DNA of 64,000 bases, taken from positions 11,989,318-12,053,317 of the forward strand of contig NC_050738.1 of NCBI RefSeq assembly GCF_014529535.1, given 5' to 3'. Every line of letters starts with the position of its first letter. Position 1 is the stretch's first letter. Position numbers and translations under genes: made by a program. Origin of the DNA: Bradysia coprophila. Its lineage: Eukaryota; Arthropoda; Insecta; Diptera; Sciaridae. The notes beneath the pieces are model-generated. The model had not been told where the DNA came from. It made no database searches and saw only the letters and a list, made by a program, of their open reading frames with translations. Of this stretch, positions 36,791 to 48,900 are shown in pieces.

Positions 36791-37936
36791 TCAAATACCA
36801 TGTGCCAAAGATTGATGACGTCGTACGACCCCAAGTACTTTGCTATCAAAAAAGCATACTGTGCAGCGATACGTTTCATTCGCATGGTCACACTTCACAT
36901 GGATACCTCTTTGGTATTTCGTTAAAAACTGTTGATCGCAGAAGTCGCACAAAATGTTTCTTTCGATGCCGTGGGTAAGTCGGTGCAATGTCAATTCGGA
37001 AGGCAGGTTAAATGCTTTTGGACATGCGTCGCATAAAAACGGAATGTTTAATTTGTGATGACGGTGCATGTGAATTCTTAATCCTCCGGCGGAAAGGTAG
37101 GTTTTCGAACAGTAATCGCATTTGATTCGAGCTTTTGGTTTGCATGTGTCTCTATGAATCTCTGTATCGAACTCCTTCCGGAGTTGCGTTTCCTCTTGCG
37201 GCGACTTGTAGCCGAGTAATTTTCTAAACGAAATTGTTTCGTCTCTGTCAGAGCTGTATGGCGGGATCGGAGCACTTTTTTTAGCCGATGTTGTTTGAGT
37301 TGCCGGTGGAACAGAACGTTTAATAACCACGAGTGGATATTTTTTTTCTGTTAAGGATCCTGCAATTGTTGGTTGGACAGCACCTTGTGTCACTATTCGA
37401 TGGTTCAATGGTTGCATTGGGATAGCCCCATATCTGATTTTTTGTTGCAATTTGACAGTAGCATGTGTAACTGTTTGAGGCGATGGTTGGAGTCGGGTAG
37501 TCCCAAGTGTTGTCTTTAGTTGCAGTGGTTTCAATTTTATTGCTCCACTTGTCATTTTTTGTTGCAATGGTTGCAATTTGACAGCGCTATGTGTCACTGT
37601 TTGAGTCAATTGTGGTAATCGAGTAGCCCCATGTGTAATTTTTTGTTGCAATGATTGCAATTTGACAGCACCATGTGTCACTGTTTGAGGCGATGGTTGC
37701 CATCGAGTAGCCTCACATGTGTTTTTTTGTTGCAATGGTTGCAATTGGATAGCACCGTGTATCATTCTGTGATGACGAACGAACAGCCCTAATGAAATGA
37801 ACTCACCAGAGCAAATCTTACATAAAAAGATTATTTGTCCTGATTCGAGTTGTAGCATCTTACCACATTTTAGTCTGTGGTCTTCGTCCATTATTGTGTA
37901 ATGTAATGTGCAAAATAAAATTACAGCTGACTGCAT
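36791..37936 (-). CDS. C2H2 zinc-finger protein with 14-residue linker repeats, single exon
   Basis: An uninterrupted frame of 381 residues. Finger 1 is CKICSGEF...HHRMIH (residues 39-60). Four more fingers lie near the C-terminus, starting CDYCSKTY, CDACPKAF, CDFCDQQF and CTVCFFDS (about 265-380). Between them lies a linker whose first 130 residues (60-190) are about ten copies of a 14-residue unit in two alternating types, GAVKLQPLQQK-T and GATRLQPSPQTVT. It is probably a nuclear DNA-binding regulator; no orthologue or target is recognised. The true start may be Met16 (37891, MDEDHRLKCGKM), because residues 1-15 are hydrophobic and unlike a zinc-finger N-terminus. No intron signature is needed. 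Finger spacing is irregular and the TGEKP linker is absent, unlike KRAB-type arrays. Confidence 0.85.
   Translation of the reverse strand: MQSAVILFCTLHYTIMDEDHRLKCGKMLQLESGQIIFLCKICSGEFISLGLFVRHHRMIHGAIQLQPLQQKNTCEATRWQPSPQTVTHGAVKLQSLQQKITHGATRLPQLTQTVTHSAVKLQPLQQKMTSGAIKLKPLQLKTTLGTTRLQPSPQTVTHATVKLQQKIRYGAIPMQPLNHRIVTQGAVQPTIAGSLTEKKYPLVVIKRSVPPATQTTSAKKSAPIPPYSSDRDETISFRKLLGYKSPQEETQLRKEFDTEIHRDTCKPKARIKCDYCSKTYLSAGGLRIHMHRHHKLNIPFLCDACPKAFNLPSELTLHRLTHGIERNILCDFCDQQFLTKYQRGIHVKCDHANETYRCTVCFFDSKVLGVVRRHQSLAHGI
37367..37759 (-). repeat. Coding minisatellite, 42-nt units, in the zinc-finger gene
   Basis: About ten units averaging 42 nt encode alternating 14-residue motifs (types A and B), so the higher-order period is 84 nt. 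A few units have lost or gained one to three residues without breaking frame. The array begins exactly at the last histidine of finger 1. Confidence 0.85.
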
Positions 37937-38321
37937 GAACTCATTTTGGTTTTGCAGACGTTTTCAGAATACACAACTTAGCTCTACTATTAAGACTCAC
38001 AGTTGAAATATGTCACTTTTTCAGAACGAGTTTCTCACTTAGAAAAGTATTTTTGTCAGTTTTGTCACGTCGGTGTCATTTCTAAACGGTAGCATCGGTA
38101 TTCGAAACGGTTCTGGTGGTAGGTCTGTGGATAGCCCAACAATTTTAAATTTAAGAAATGTAGGTCTAACATTAACATGCAATGGATAAATGCTTCTAAA
38201 ACAGAGTTGAATAGTGAAAAATAGGAAAGGAGATTTATATTTTGACAAGTGTGACATAAACAGAAAGCGTCACCTTGTCGATACACTAACTACGTTAGTT
38301 AGACCTTAAAGAGCAACAATG

Positions 38322-38449
38322 CTACAGTCTTTAACATCTCAAATGTCTCACTGTCATTTTTTCAGAGAATTTCATTGTGAATTGGCAACAACACAATGAA
38401 ATTCTCAGAAAAATTTGATAGTGAGACATTTGAAATGTTAAAGCTGTAG
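38322..38449. mobile_element. Palindromic MITE-like element, 128 bp
   Basis: Inverted ends CTACAG(T)CTTTAACAT and the block CAAATGTCTCACT are shared between the arms, as is CAGAGAATTTCATTGTG against its inverse near 38390-38410. The arms are about 58 bp with a spacer of about 12 bp. It lies upstream of the zinc-finger gene. Target duplication not identified. Confidence 0.7.
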
Positions 38450-41400
38450 TTCGTCCACAGATTTATTCAATGTTACTCATCCCTAAGAATAGAGCGACAT
38501 ATAAATCGCCAGGAAACTACTGAATATCGTACCACCATACGCCGTGCTTTTATGTGGTAATAACGTCAGAATACTCAGACTTCATTAGGTTGGACGAGTA
38601 GAATACCGTTAAAACTCGTGTCTTAAGAGAGTTGTATTGGGGTTAAGTCTCAAGTTTGTCTTAGTGTTATATGGAACATTCCACGTTCAGTGTAACATTT
38701 TCCAATATCTTCGACAATATTCAATCTTTTTTTATTTATTATTTTACTTTTGGAAGGTCAAATAAAACATAGCTAACGCCGACCCGTACGAAACACCTAT
38801 TCGTATCAAAAGTCTTTAATGTAGAACTCTTCACTTCTCTTACTTAATTTTCTTCTCTACAAATATATCGACCAACTGTCATTTTTTGATAAAGAAACAT
38901 TTTTAAACAGATTTCTCGACTCACTAACATACCAAATAGCCTGTAAGACAAGATGAATTAAGAAGAGAAAACAAAAAGTTTAATTATCAAAGCGAATTTG
39001 GAAATTTTGACAGCGGTCATAATTTGCCGAAATTGTAGTCGCAACCATGGAATATCCCATATATATACGTACCTTGCAAACGTTGAAGTAACAGATTCTG
39101 CATCAGACACTTGATATAAGTGATGTTCATCATTTGTCAAGTGTGTTAAAAAGAGTTAAACTGGATAAGATTTATATGTTTTTATGGATGTGCAGAATAA
39201 TTGTGAAATCAGTCGATATTTGAAGGAAAAGTCCAAATAATTTTTAATTTCTTTAATAATAATTTGTTGTTTTTTGTCCAAATTTTATCTAAATATTTTT
39301 TTTTTATTCACAAATAAAAACAATTGTTGCAATATCCTCCTCTGTTTTAATAAATAGTTTTTAGGTTTTTTTTTTGTTTTTTATAAATTATATTATTATA
39401 CATACAAAATGAACATATTTTTGTTTCCGTTTTTTTTTCACCTAAAATCAATTGAAAGATAAAAAACTAAGTCTCGAAGCAAACAAAACTGTTTCTGTTT
39501 TCATTTTTTAAATAATAAAACCAAAAAGTTAAAATAATAATTTATTTATTCCTTTGTTTTAACAATAAAAAGTTGCGTACTGCGTAGTTGTATAAAAGTT
39601 TTATTTTTTTGTCTTGATTTTTCATTTTTTTTTATTATTCACCCAATTTTCATTTTGTTTTTACTTTGTCATCGATAATCTTAATTATTACAGTGGCAAA
39701 TTGCTGATATCTTAATGACAACAAATAATAATCAGAAATTGCTTATCGCAAAATTTCAATGTTTCGGAAGAGGCTGATAAATTGTTTTTTAACTGCTACC
39801 GGTATATAATAGTACAGACAAAAAAACAACCTCTATGACCGTTGGTATGTGAAGTTCATTGGAAGTATAGTGTTGATGGCAATAATACGTAAATCGGCTT
39901 CGCCTCGGATCAACAAACTTCACGCAAAAACTCGACTTTTCAACCGTTCGGTCCTTGTGACGTAAATATCTGTTTCATATTGAGACATGGTTTAGAAGTT
40001 CTGTTAGCTAATTTTAAAATTTTGATGAGGTTTTTGAGATTACACCAGCACCAGCGTAATTGTTTAATTGTCAAGAAAAATTACAAAAAGTGAATGTTGT
40101 CAGTATCCCGGTAACGAGATTCCCGCTCGTTTAGAACCCTAATTTCTATGTTAATGTCATCCCAACAAATGATTCAATTACGAGCATCTAAGCAAAAGAA
40201 ATCTGGGTTCGTTCGAAGCTAAATAAGAACTGGTGACTACTAAGAAATGAGACTGGTCGGAGGAGTATTAGCAGTTAAGACTACTGAACTTGGAAATTAC
40301 ATAATTTCTCTTCAAAGATAAATGTTTGGACATTTCGTACAAAGAGATGTTGCGAAAAATCAGATTCATATACATTCAACACCAAGACAACCATTCAACA
40401 CCACCATCGTAAGCAGCTCAGATGGGAGTGATCATTGAGATAAAATCGAGCAAATAAACTTTAATCGTATACAATCGATATTGATGTTCAATCCACATTT
40501 TAATTTGCTTACGAAGCGTACGTAATGTTTTTGAATGATACGCGAATCTGTTTGAAATTGCTCAAAGTAATTCGCAGCAAGGGAACGCATTGAAGCTTGC
40601 GCGAATAATATATAATCACACGCGTAAGAGACACTTGTCCTTTCACATTCAATGCGTTCATGATTTATGTAAACCTCATTTTCTTTGATATTTTTGCAAA
40701 TGTTTTCGCAGTTAGAGACTTTAATCCCTTTAACCTCTTACATACGGCAAGCATGACCAGTATTATTGTTGGGTCTATTACTTCCATCGATCAAATTATT
40801 TTTAATCTGTTGATCTCAAATCTTGTACTTCAATTTTTTGAACATGCATTTTACTATATAAAGGACCATATTACCCAGAGCTTTTCATTATTTTTGTCGT
40901 CGTTATCGACAGCCGTATGTAACATTGGAGCAATGTCAAACATTATGCACTTTACGGCTACGATGCAAAGTGTAACTGTCAAAAATGTCGAATAAGAAAT
41001 TAATAACCTTAGCGGTACAGCCAAGGACAGTCAAAAACACGTATAGAATAAAAATGCACTTTTTTGACTGTCCCAGGCTGTAAAAACACTGTGCTTCCAA
41101 ATACCAACCGAAGGGAAACAGGTAATTTGACGAATAGATAAAGGCCACATAAGTCCTCGAAGGTAATATTGCCTATTAACAAGGCCTACTCCATCCCGAA
41201 ACGACATAATTTCTTATAGATGTAGTACATATCTATTTTGATTGGCAACTATGCTAGCCAGTTTTTGTTAGACTGCAGGACTTGTTGCTGTAACAGTTAA
41301 GTGACGGATACCCAAGCAGCCCCAGCGCTCTTTACTTACTTTTTAGTAAACTTAAGGTACGATTAGAATTAGGACGATTAGTACTAGGAGAACCAATTCC

Positions 41401-42970
41401 AATTGAACAAAATCAAGTCAGGGTAAGTCAAGTCAATGTGCGTTTTAAGTGCTCTTAAAACTGGAAGCATGACATTCGGTTTCTGTTTAACACATTTTCG
41501 TATCCAATAAAAGCTACTCTTAGTCTGAATACCGTTTACCGGAAGCAGTAGATGCTTTTAGATAGTCGACAGAGATGTCTAGTTGTTTCCATGTGTGAAA
41601 ATCACTGTAAATGTATTACGTTGACTTATAAAATATCAAAAATTTGTCACTGAACATTAAGACAAATCAGCAGGTTTGTCATCACTGAAATTTCGAATCA
41701 ATTATAGTTCATTCTCTGTCTGTTTACTTTCTCCGTAATTTTTCTTCTTCATTTTTTCTGCTTTTTTTTAAATGTTATTGTGTTTGGTAGTAGTTGTTGT
41801 TTATATATAACGTAATAAAATAATGTTTTTTTGTTTTTTCATTTATTTTTTTTTCTTCTGTAGTTACAATTTTCCTCAGCTAATTTTTCCATCTTTCATC
41901 AATATAAGTTTTTTTATGTTTTTTTTCTTCTCTTGTTGTTGTATATAATTTATGTACAAATTGAGTTTAAATTAATTCTTTTTTTTATTATAATGCCTAG
42001 GGTAATTTAAAAATTACGAATAAATTGTCCAATCTCGTCGTCGATTGATTGAATTTTCATTCATAAAATTCATAATTTTTCTTCTTCAGTTTTTATAAAT
42101 ATAAATTATTGTGTGGTGTTGTTGGTTGTTTTTCTTTTATTTATCTTTTGTTTTATATGACTAAAAAACGAAAAAAAAAAAATTCTTTCAATAATTTCAT
42201 TTTCCGTCGTTTTTTTCTTCATTTATTTGTTTTAAATAATCTTTGTGTGTTGTTTTTTCTTCTTAATTTTTCTTAATTTTATTTTATATCCCATCATAGC
42301 GCGTCTCAGTTAATAAAATAAGTTTTTTTTTATCTTTTCCTTATTAAGTATAATTATCTTTAATTTTCTGTTTCTCATTTTAATTTTCTTTTAGTAAAAA
42401 AATGTTTTTTTTTCTTCTTCTTCTTTCTATTGGTTTTGGTTTTTTATTCATCTTTTTATATTACAAAGTTTTTTTATTTTTAAATTTTAGTTATTTTATT
42501 TCTATCATCTTTTCTTTCTCTCTTTTATTTCAAATACACGATACACCGTGTCTCACCAAAATGTGTGTTCACTTTTCAATCGAAGTGAAAGTCTTCTTGT
42601 GTCTTCCTTTGTCATCTTTTTCGTCCACTTTTTTTTGTATACCATAATAATTCCCTATGATAATCATTTCATTTCCGCTACTATACATTTCCGTTTCAAT
42701 TCAAAAATATATATTTAAAAAAAAGAAAAATTTTTGTTTAGTTTTTAATGTTGTACAAATAAAATAAAATTAAAAAAAAATCAATAATAATAATCAATAA
42801 AATTAATCAATAACAATTCAATCATATGTTTTTAGACACAACATATTGTTGCCTGCTTTATTTATATATTCGTAGATGCGAAGATCGGCCGCTACGAATA
42901 CGGGATATGTTCCGTATATTGTTGAACAATCTGAGAACATTTTTCTTTCGTGTGTGTGTGACTATAAATA
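38450..42970. other. Downstream flank of the lilliputian gene, candidate 3' UTR
   Basis: No protein gene is recognised. From about 41700 to 42970 the DNA is extremely T-rich on the plus strand and directly follows the lilliputian stop codon at 42971, so part of it is probably that gene's 3' UTR; its end cannot be placed. 38450-41700 is ordinary intergenic sequence with a small inverted repeat at 41016-41082 and a second AT-rich block at 39230-39680. Confidence 0.4.
41016..41082. repeat. Short inverted repeat, 22-bp arms
   Basis: Arms 41016-41037 (TACAGCCAAGGACAGTC...) and 41061-41082 match at 20 of 22 positions with a 23-nt loop. A possible small MITE. Confidence 0.6.
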
Positions 42971-45900
42971 TTACAATTGTTTGGTCTTTTCCACTTTCAG
43001 ATGCTGTAAGCCAGCTTGAATGTACTTGACCACATTGTTTATTGTACTGTGTAATGTGATGGGTCCATATTCATGGTCGAGTGTGATAAAAAAATCTGCA
43101 AAGGAAGAGAGATAAATTGGATTAATATTTGAGTTGGTCGGTCAGAAATACATGAACAATTCGATAGGTTTTGTGAAATGGCATGTTTATCCGAAACCAA
43201 TTTAATTATTTGTTTCTCTTATTTTCGTCAAATTATGGTTTGTGGTTATCGCTTAATTGTCATCGCCGATTTGCACTTAGATTTTCTACGGGTTTCAAGT
43301 CTCTCTCCAAAATGTCTATGTGGAAACGAACTCGAAACAGATCAAGTTTACTTGATCCTGAGTATGGAATGTAACCGGTAAATAACCGGTAATGCATAAT
43401 ACCGTTTCCAAGTTAATAATATTTTGTTAGCCGATTTTTAGGGGAACATATAAATTCCCCTAAATGGAAATAAATCCACGGACTAATTTCACAGACAGAA
43501 TCGACTCTGAATGAACTGAACACTATTTGTATCATCCAACTTGATCTTGTTGTCGTATAAAAATTAATGTGATGCCAGTTTTGCTTGGAGATTGTCATGC
43601 TGAAGCCTTTAGATTCTGACAAGATAATTAAAAGCTGTGACTTCGTCCAAAAAATTACATTTAAAGTAAAAGGAGATCTATGCTATGAGAGCCCATTTAT
43701 AGTATATTATTCTTTAAAAATTCCATGAAATTCTTAAAAAATTCCTGAAAATTCGAAAATTTGTAAGTCCGAAAATTTATAGCACTGCTTGACTTAAAAA
43801 TAACTAATCCAGTTAATAACCTCAACCTAATGTACCTTGACCTCAACCGTAACTTGAGTAATCTATGAAAATTGGTAAAAATTTAGTCAAGTTCATGCAA
43901 AAAATCTACGGGAGATCAACTCAAAATGTGCAACAGACTGATCTATTTTTTGCTGTTGTTGTCTTTTTGTATCATGACTGAATTATTGTTATAGCCACTG
44001 ATGATAATCTCGATTTGAGATCGAAGTAATTGGCAAATAAATTGGTTTTTTCTGAGATATTCTCAAATACGAAAAGTCTTATCTAAAGCACGTCGGATCG
44101 GGTTTTCTTTCTTAAATTGTCAACAACTAAATCACCGAAGTTCGCGCGAAAGTGACCAGAGTCATTTATTGAGTTACACCATTTTTCTTGATGGTTCAAA
44201 TATTACTGTGCCTATGCTCACATCTGATCTATATAAATTCAAATCCCGCTTTCACTAAAAGAAGTGTCTATGAACTGCCGACCATGAGAAATCAGATGGC
44301 AAACTACGAAATTTTGTTTTACTAATGCCCGACACATCGGTGCTGTCGTTACTAGAAAAAACTTTGTTTATCTAGTGTCACAATATCGCGACTTCGTCGC
44401 TCATTTCCAACACACTATAAACAAAACGATGTTCCTAACTTATGCTAAGAGGCTTTTTTAGCGAACTCGATTCCAGAACTCGCCTCCGGCTCGTGTTGGA
44501 AACCTCTCGTTCCCTAAACAGCCTCTTAGCAGGCGTTAGGAAAAATACTATTCTCTGTTTCTGCAACACGTAGCCAGCTTAATAGGTTTTGGATTGTAAC
44601 ATTAAAAACAGAAAACAAAATTTCCAATCAGAACCGTATCCGCATTTCCGTTCATCAAAAAGACTTTTATTGGAACCTATGACATTGGTAATGACAACAT
44701 CAGGTATGGAAATAATGTTTTCTTCCCGGCAACAGTCACGATTTCCCAGTAACCAAAAACTTAAAACTGGCATCCCGGTCAATACTTTTCCCGATGCTTT
44801 ATTCAGCGAAGGTTCGATTTCCCGGTAACTAGGTTACCAGTATATCGCATTACTTCCATGCCCGGACTGATTTACCAAAAAATAATTTTGGTAAATTCTT
44901 GACAGATTCGGTTAAATTTCAATAAATTCTGTAAATCAATTTAGCAATAATTGTCCCTGACGTTGTCGCAATGCAACCGTCATTTTGACTCACGTATTAA
45001 CAATTTCGTAACCGTAATACAACAAAAATGGATTCATTACCTGTGTGATTTCCTTTCGTAACTAGTGCATCAGCTTGATCCCATAAGTCATGACAGCTAA
45101 CTAAATAATTGAAAAGACTTCCTTGTCGCTGAAATGCACCATGTACTTGTAGCGGCTCCAACGAGCAAGGTGGAGTATTCGATCCCGAACTCTGAAAAAT
45201 AATCGAACGCTTGTTAGAATACGTGAAAAAAATTATTTTCCAATTTGATGTTCGTATTGAACTTACCTGTGATCCAACAGAATTGGTCGGAGAAATTGGT
45301 GATGGCGTATTGCCATTTGGCACTTCAATATTACCTTTGGTCATATAATCCGAAATTATTTTTTGACATTCTTTGACTTCGGGCCGTTGCATGTTGTACA
45401 ATTTTAAATGTATTAATGATTGACATCTCAGGCTAAAATGATGGAAAGAAATTGGGAGTTCACACTACTGTCTCTTACTGTAGAAATGTTCGTATAATGT
45501 ACCTTAAAATTGCCACTTTGCTGTGAATGTTTCCTTGTACTGGATGTGATTGTTGGTTTTTGAATTTCGAAGAAATGTATCTAAGAGACAAGTAAACAAA
45601 TTAAAGTTTTGTCCAGATGAATCGGAATTAACGGGCGAACTTACTTTATTAAACTAAGAGTGTCTTTAAACATAGTAAAAGCTGCCTTGACCGTAACAGA
45701 TTCTCGTTCCATAGCTGTACCAGTAAGTAGAAAGTAGAGCACCGCTTCTAAATATAGCATGGCTTGCGCTAGGCTCTCCGTTGCCCGATCAGCTGCATGT
45801 TTCAGTCTCTTGGCTTCTAACAGAAAAGTGCTGTGGTCCCTGGTTTTTTTCGAAAAGGGAAAACATGTTAAAATTTGCTCTTGCCACCGGACTTAGTGCA

Positions 45901-48900
45901 GTAACATACTTAGTTTCATCTTTGTTGTCATTAGCACGCTCAAAATATGAATAGTAAACTTTCTGGACTATGGGTGCCTTCTGTGGTGGAGGTGCCAGCA
46001 AATTATCTAACCGATCGTGATTGGTTGGAGGTACTTGTTCCACTACTAAATCGTTCTGTAAAATCAAAGTGAAAAAAGTTAAAAACATTGTCCATTGAGT
46101 AAACCCCATCGACCAATGTACCAACCTTCTTCTTTCTCTTATCTTTGAACGGACTGCTACTTCCACTGGATGAACGTTTACTTCGACTATGCGGCGCAAA
46201 ATCATTTGTGCAAGGTTTATGACTGCTTTGTGTTTCATCTGGATCAGCATTGAATTCCGTTTTGATATTTTCTCGTTTGATCGTGCTGCCGTAACTGTTG
46301 GTCAATTTACTATTGACAGCGTCGCCCGTTAACGACTTTGGTGACGCATAATTATTGTATTCATTATTGCTAAATTCAGATTTAAGGCCTTCGTGTTTGA
46401 TTGCTTTGCCAATCGGTTTTTCATCCAATTTCGGTGAATGTGTCGTGCTATACGTATTCCTTATAGTATGTTGATCAACATTGCCTAGCCTAGATTCTAT
46501 ACTATTGTGTATAACGGTATTGTATTTACTACTAAGTCTTTCATTCACGTTTGACATTTCGTAGTCGCTGCGAGCCTGTATACTACTACTACTGCTGCTG
46601 GAACTACTACTGCTGCTGCTGCTGCTGCCACTACTACTACCGATTTTTGTATTTGATGTAGGAGCTATTGCAATGTCGACCATTGACGACTTTTGATTGG
46701 ACGATTTTCCATCCATACTACTGCTACTATCTCTGGAATTACTTATTCGATTGCTTGGTTCATCGTCGACGCCGCACCTTGTACGATTCCGAAGTTCATT
46801 CGGACTGGCCATCGACAATCGATCGTCTTCACCACCAATACTACTACCGCCACGTTTCGAATTTCTGCGATTTGCCTGCCGTGCTAGTAGCAAATTTCGA
46901 TCCGGTGGTATTCGCTTCAGTCGCCTCAAATCAATGCGGCACATTATTGATGGAGTTTCCATTGATTTGTATTTGTTGTTGTTGGAATTTATGTTACTGG
47001 TTGTCAGTTCCGACGCTTTTGGAATCAAAGTTGGAGTCTTGTTAATATTTTGTTGTGTTTGTTGTTGTTGTTGTTGTTGAAGCTGATGCTGCTGTTGAAT
47101 TGGTTCGGCAATGGTTGGTTTGTAGGCAATCGGTGACAATAATTTATCGGAAGGCATTTGGTTTTCTTTAGCTTGTTGAGTTTGAGCTTCTTCGGAGTGA
47201 TCGACAATTAGCACTTGACCCTGACCTTTTCCTTTGGCACCACCTTTCCATTTGGAAAGTTTTGGAAACACTTTGCGAAGAGTGTCCTTTTTGTTCTTAT
47301 CACTTTTAGGTTTGTTGACTTTTTGGTCATTGTGTAAATCATCGTCGCTGCTGTTCAAATTATCTTCACTTGACGATAACGAACGTTTGCTTCGACCAGT
47401 GGATAGTCGATCATTCGGTGACAACGATTCCGGTCGTAGGCTATTTGTTGGTTGAGGAGGTATGATTCTGAAATTGAACACAACGAAAAACATTACGGAC
47501 AACGATCAACGGTAAGCAATGACTCTTGCACACTTACTCATCTTCACTAGCAGCTGACGATAATTCTTCTAAATTTCTATTGGTTAACTTTTTGTTATTA
47601 TTACGAGGTGAAATTATTGGTAACCGAACGTTGCGTTTTTCTGGTGTATCCTCGTCGGCCGACGACGAATCAGTCGAAAGCATTTCTCGACTCTTTACCG
47701 TTGAATTGGAACGTCCATTACGAGTTCGAGCATTCGTTTTTTTCACTGTTTCCTTTTTGTTTGGTGTGGTTTTTGGTGGTGGAACAGCGGTTGGATCCTT
47801 TCGCGGCCGACCTCGGCGCTTCTTCTCCGTGTCCATTGATTGGGATCTACAAGTGCCAGTTTCAACGAAACTATGAATGCTAGAGACGATCGTTTCGAAA
47901 TCGATATTATACCTGCTACGGCGATTTGCTGTATTTGTACTTGAAAAACCATCTTCGTCGCTGGATGCATCATTGGTAGTTGGAGGCTGTTTGCGGGGTC
48001 GTCTTCGCGGCGCTTTCTTTTTACGTATTTCTTGTTTGTCATCGGTGTCTGTAAATAAATTGAATATTAAAATAAGAGAGAATGTAGCAGCGAGACTGGT
48101 CAATACAAAAAATAAATTTGCGTTTAATGTTACTTTGATGGTGAAGCAACGGTGTCAACAAAAATAATAGCAAAATTTAGACAGAGAAAGAACAATGAAG
48201 ACGGATGATGGTGGAATTCAACTAATTTTCTTAGTTATGAGTTAGTAAAATGACTTCTTAATATGATTAGTTTGCTTGCGAAGGGGTTCGGATCATTACC
48301 TTATAATGATATTGACTTCCTGTACAACATGTAGGTAGAAAAGACGAAAGAGGTTTTATTGGTGGATGGAAATTGTGCTGGATTTTAGTGCTATCTTCGG
48401 TAACTTTTACATACAAGCGGAAATAAACGGGGATCTATTGTCAGGTGAATTTGATTGAAACTCTCCTCCTTTTTCCAGTATTCGCACAATTTCCATTGTT
48501 GAAATACTTTTCCGATATTTGCGGTTCATTTCGTTCCGTTAATTATACTGAACTCGTGCATTAGTATTGCAGCAATACTGACTGAAGAGTTTCACTCAAA
48601 TTCACCCGAAGGTGAGACCAATACTTTTCTTACTCAATGCAAGGCTTGCATTGCTTGTCTATGTTTACATAATGTGTTCTCAATATCCTTGGGAATATGG
48701 GAATAAAGCATAACAGAAGATGGGGTACCAGTCTCCGAACAGTAGTCGGACACCTGTTGTTCATGCATTCATAAAGAGTTTATCAATGAAAGGAAAATAT
48801 GTGTCCAACAACTGCTAAATGTCTGGAGACTGGCGCGGCCACTCCACAATCTTCTAATGCTATAAATTTATTTTTTTACGATCACGCTTGCACCAAGGTA

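Noticed and set aside
45840..45909. Reading through lilliputian exon 13 into the following intron ([15 protein letters not shown])
   Set aside because: A GTATGT donor at 45909 and a CCAG acceptor at 45840 join in frame to give [18 protein letters not shown], matching the AFF C-terminal domain.
46668..47080. Overlapping plus-strand frames of up to 127 codons within the lilliputian exon
   Set aside because: They are antisense shadows of the large Ser/Gln-rich exon 12; leucine and cysteine runs come from the reverse of Gln and Ser codon repeats.
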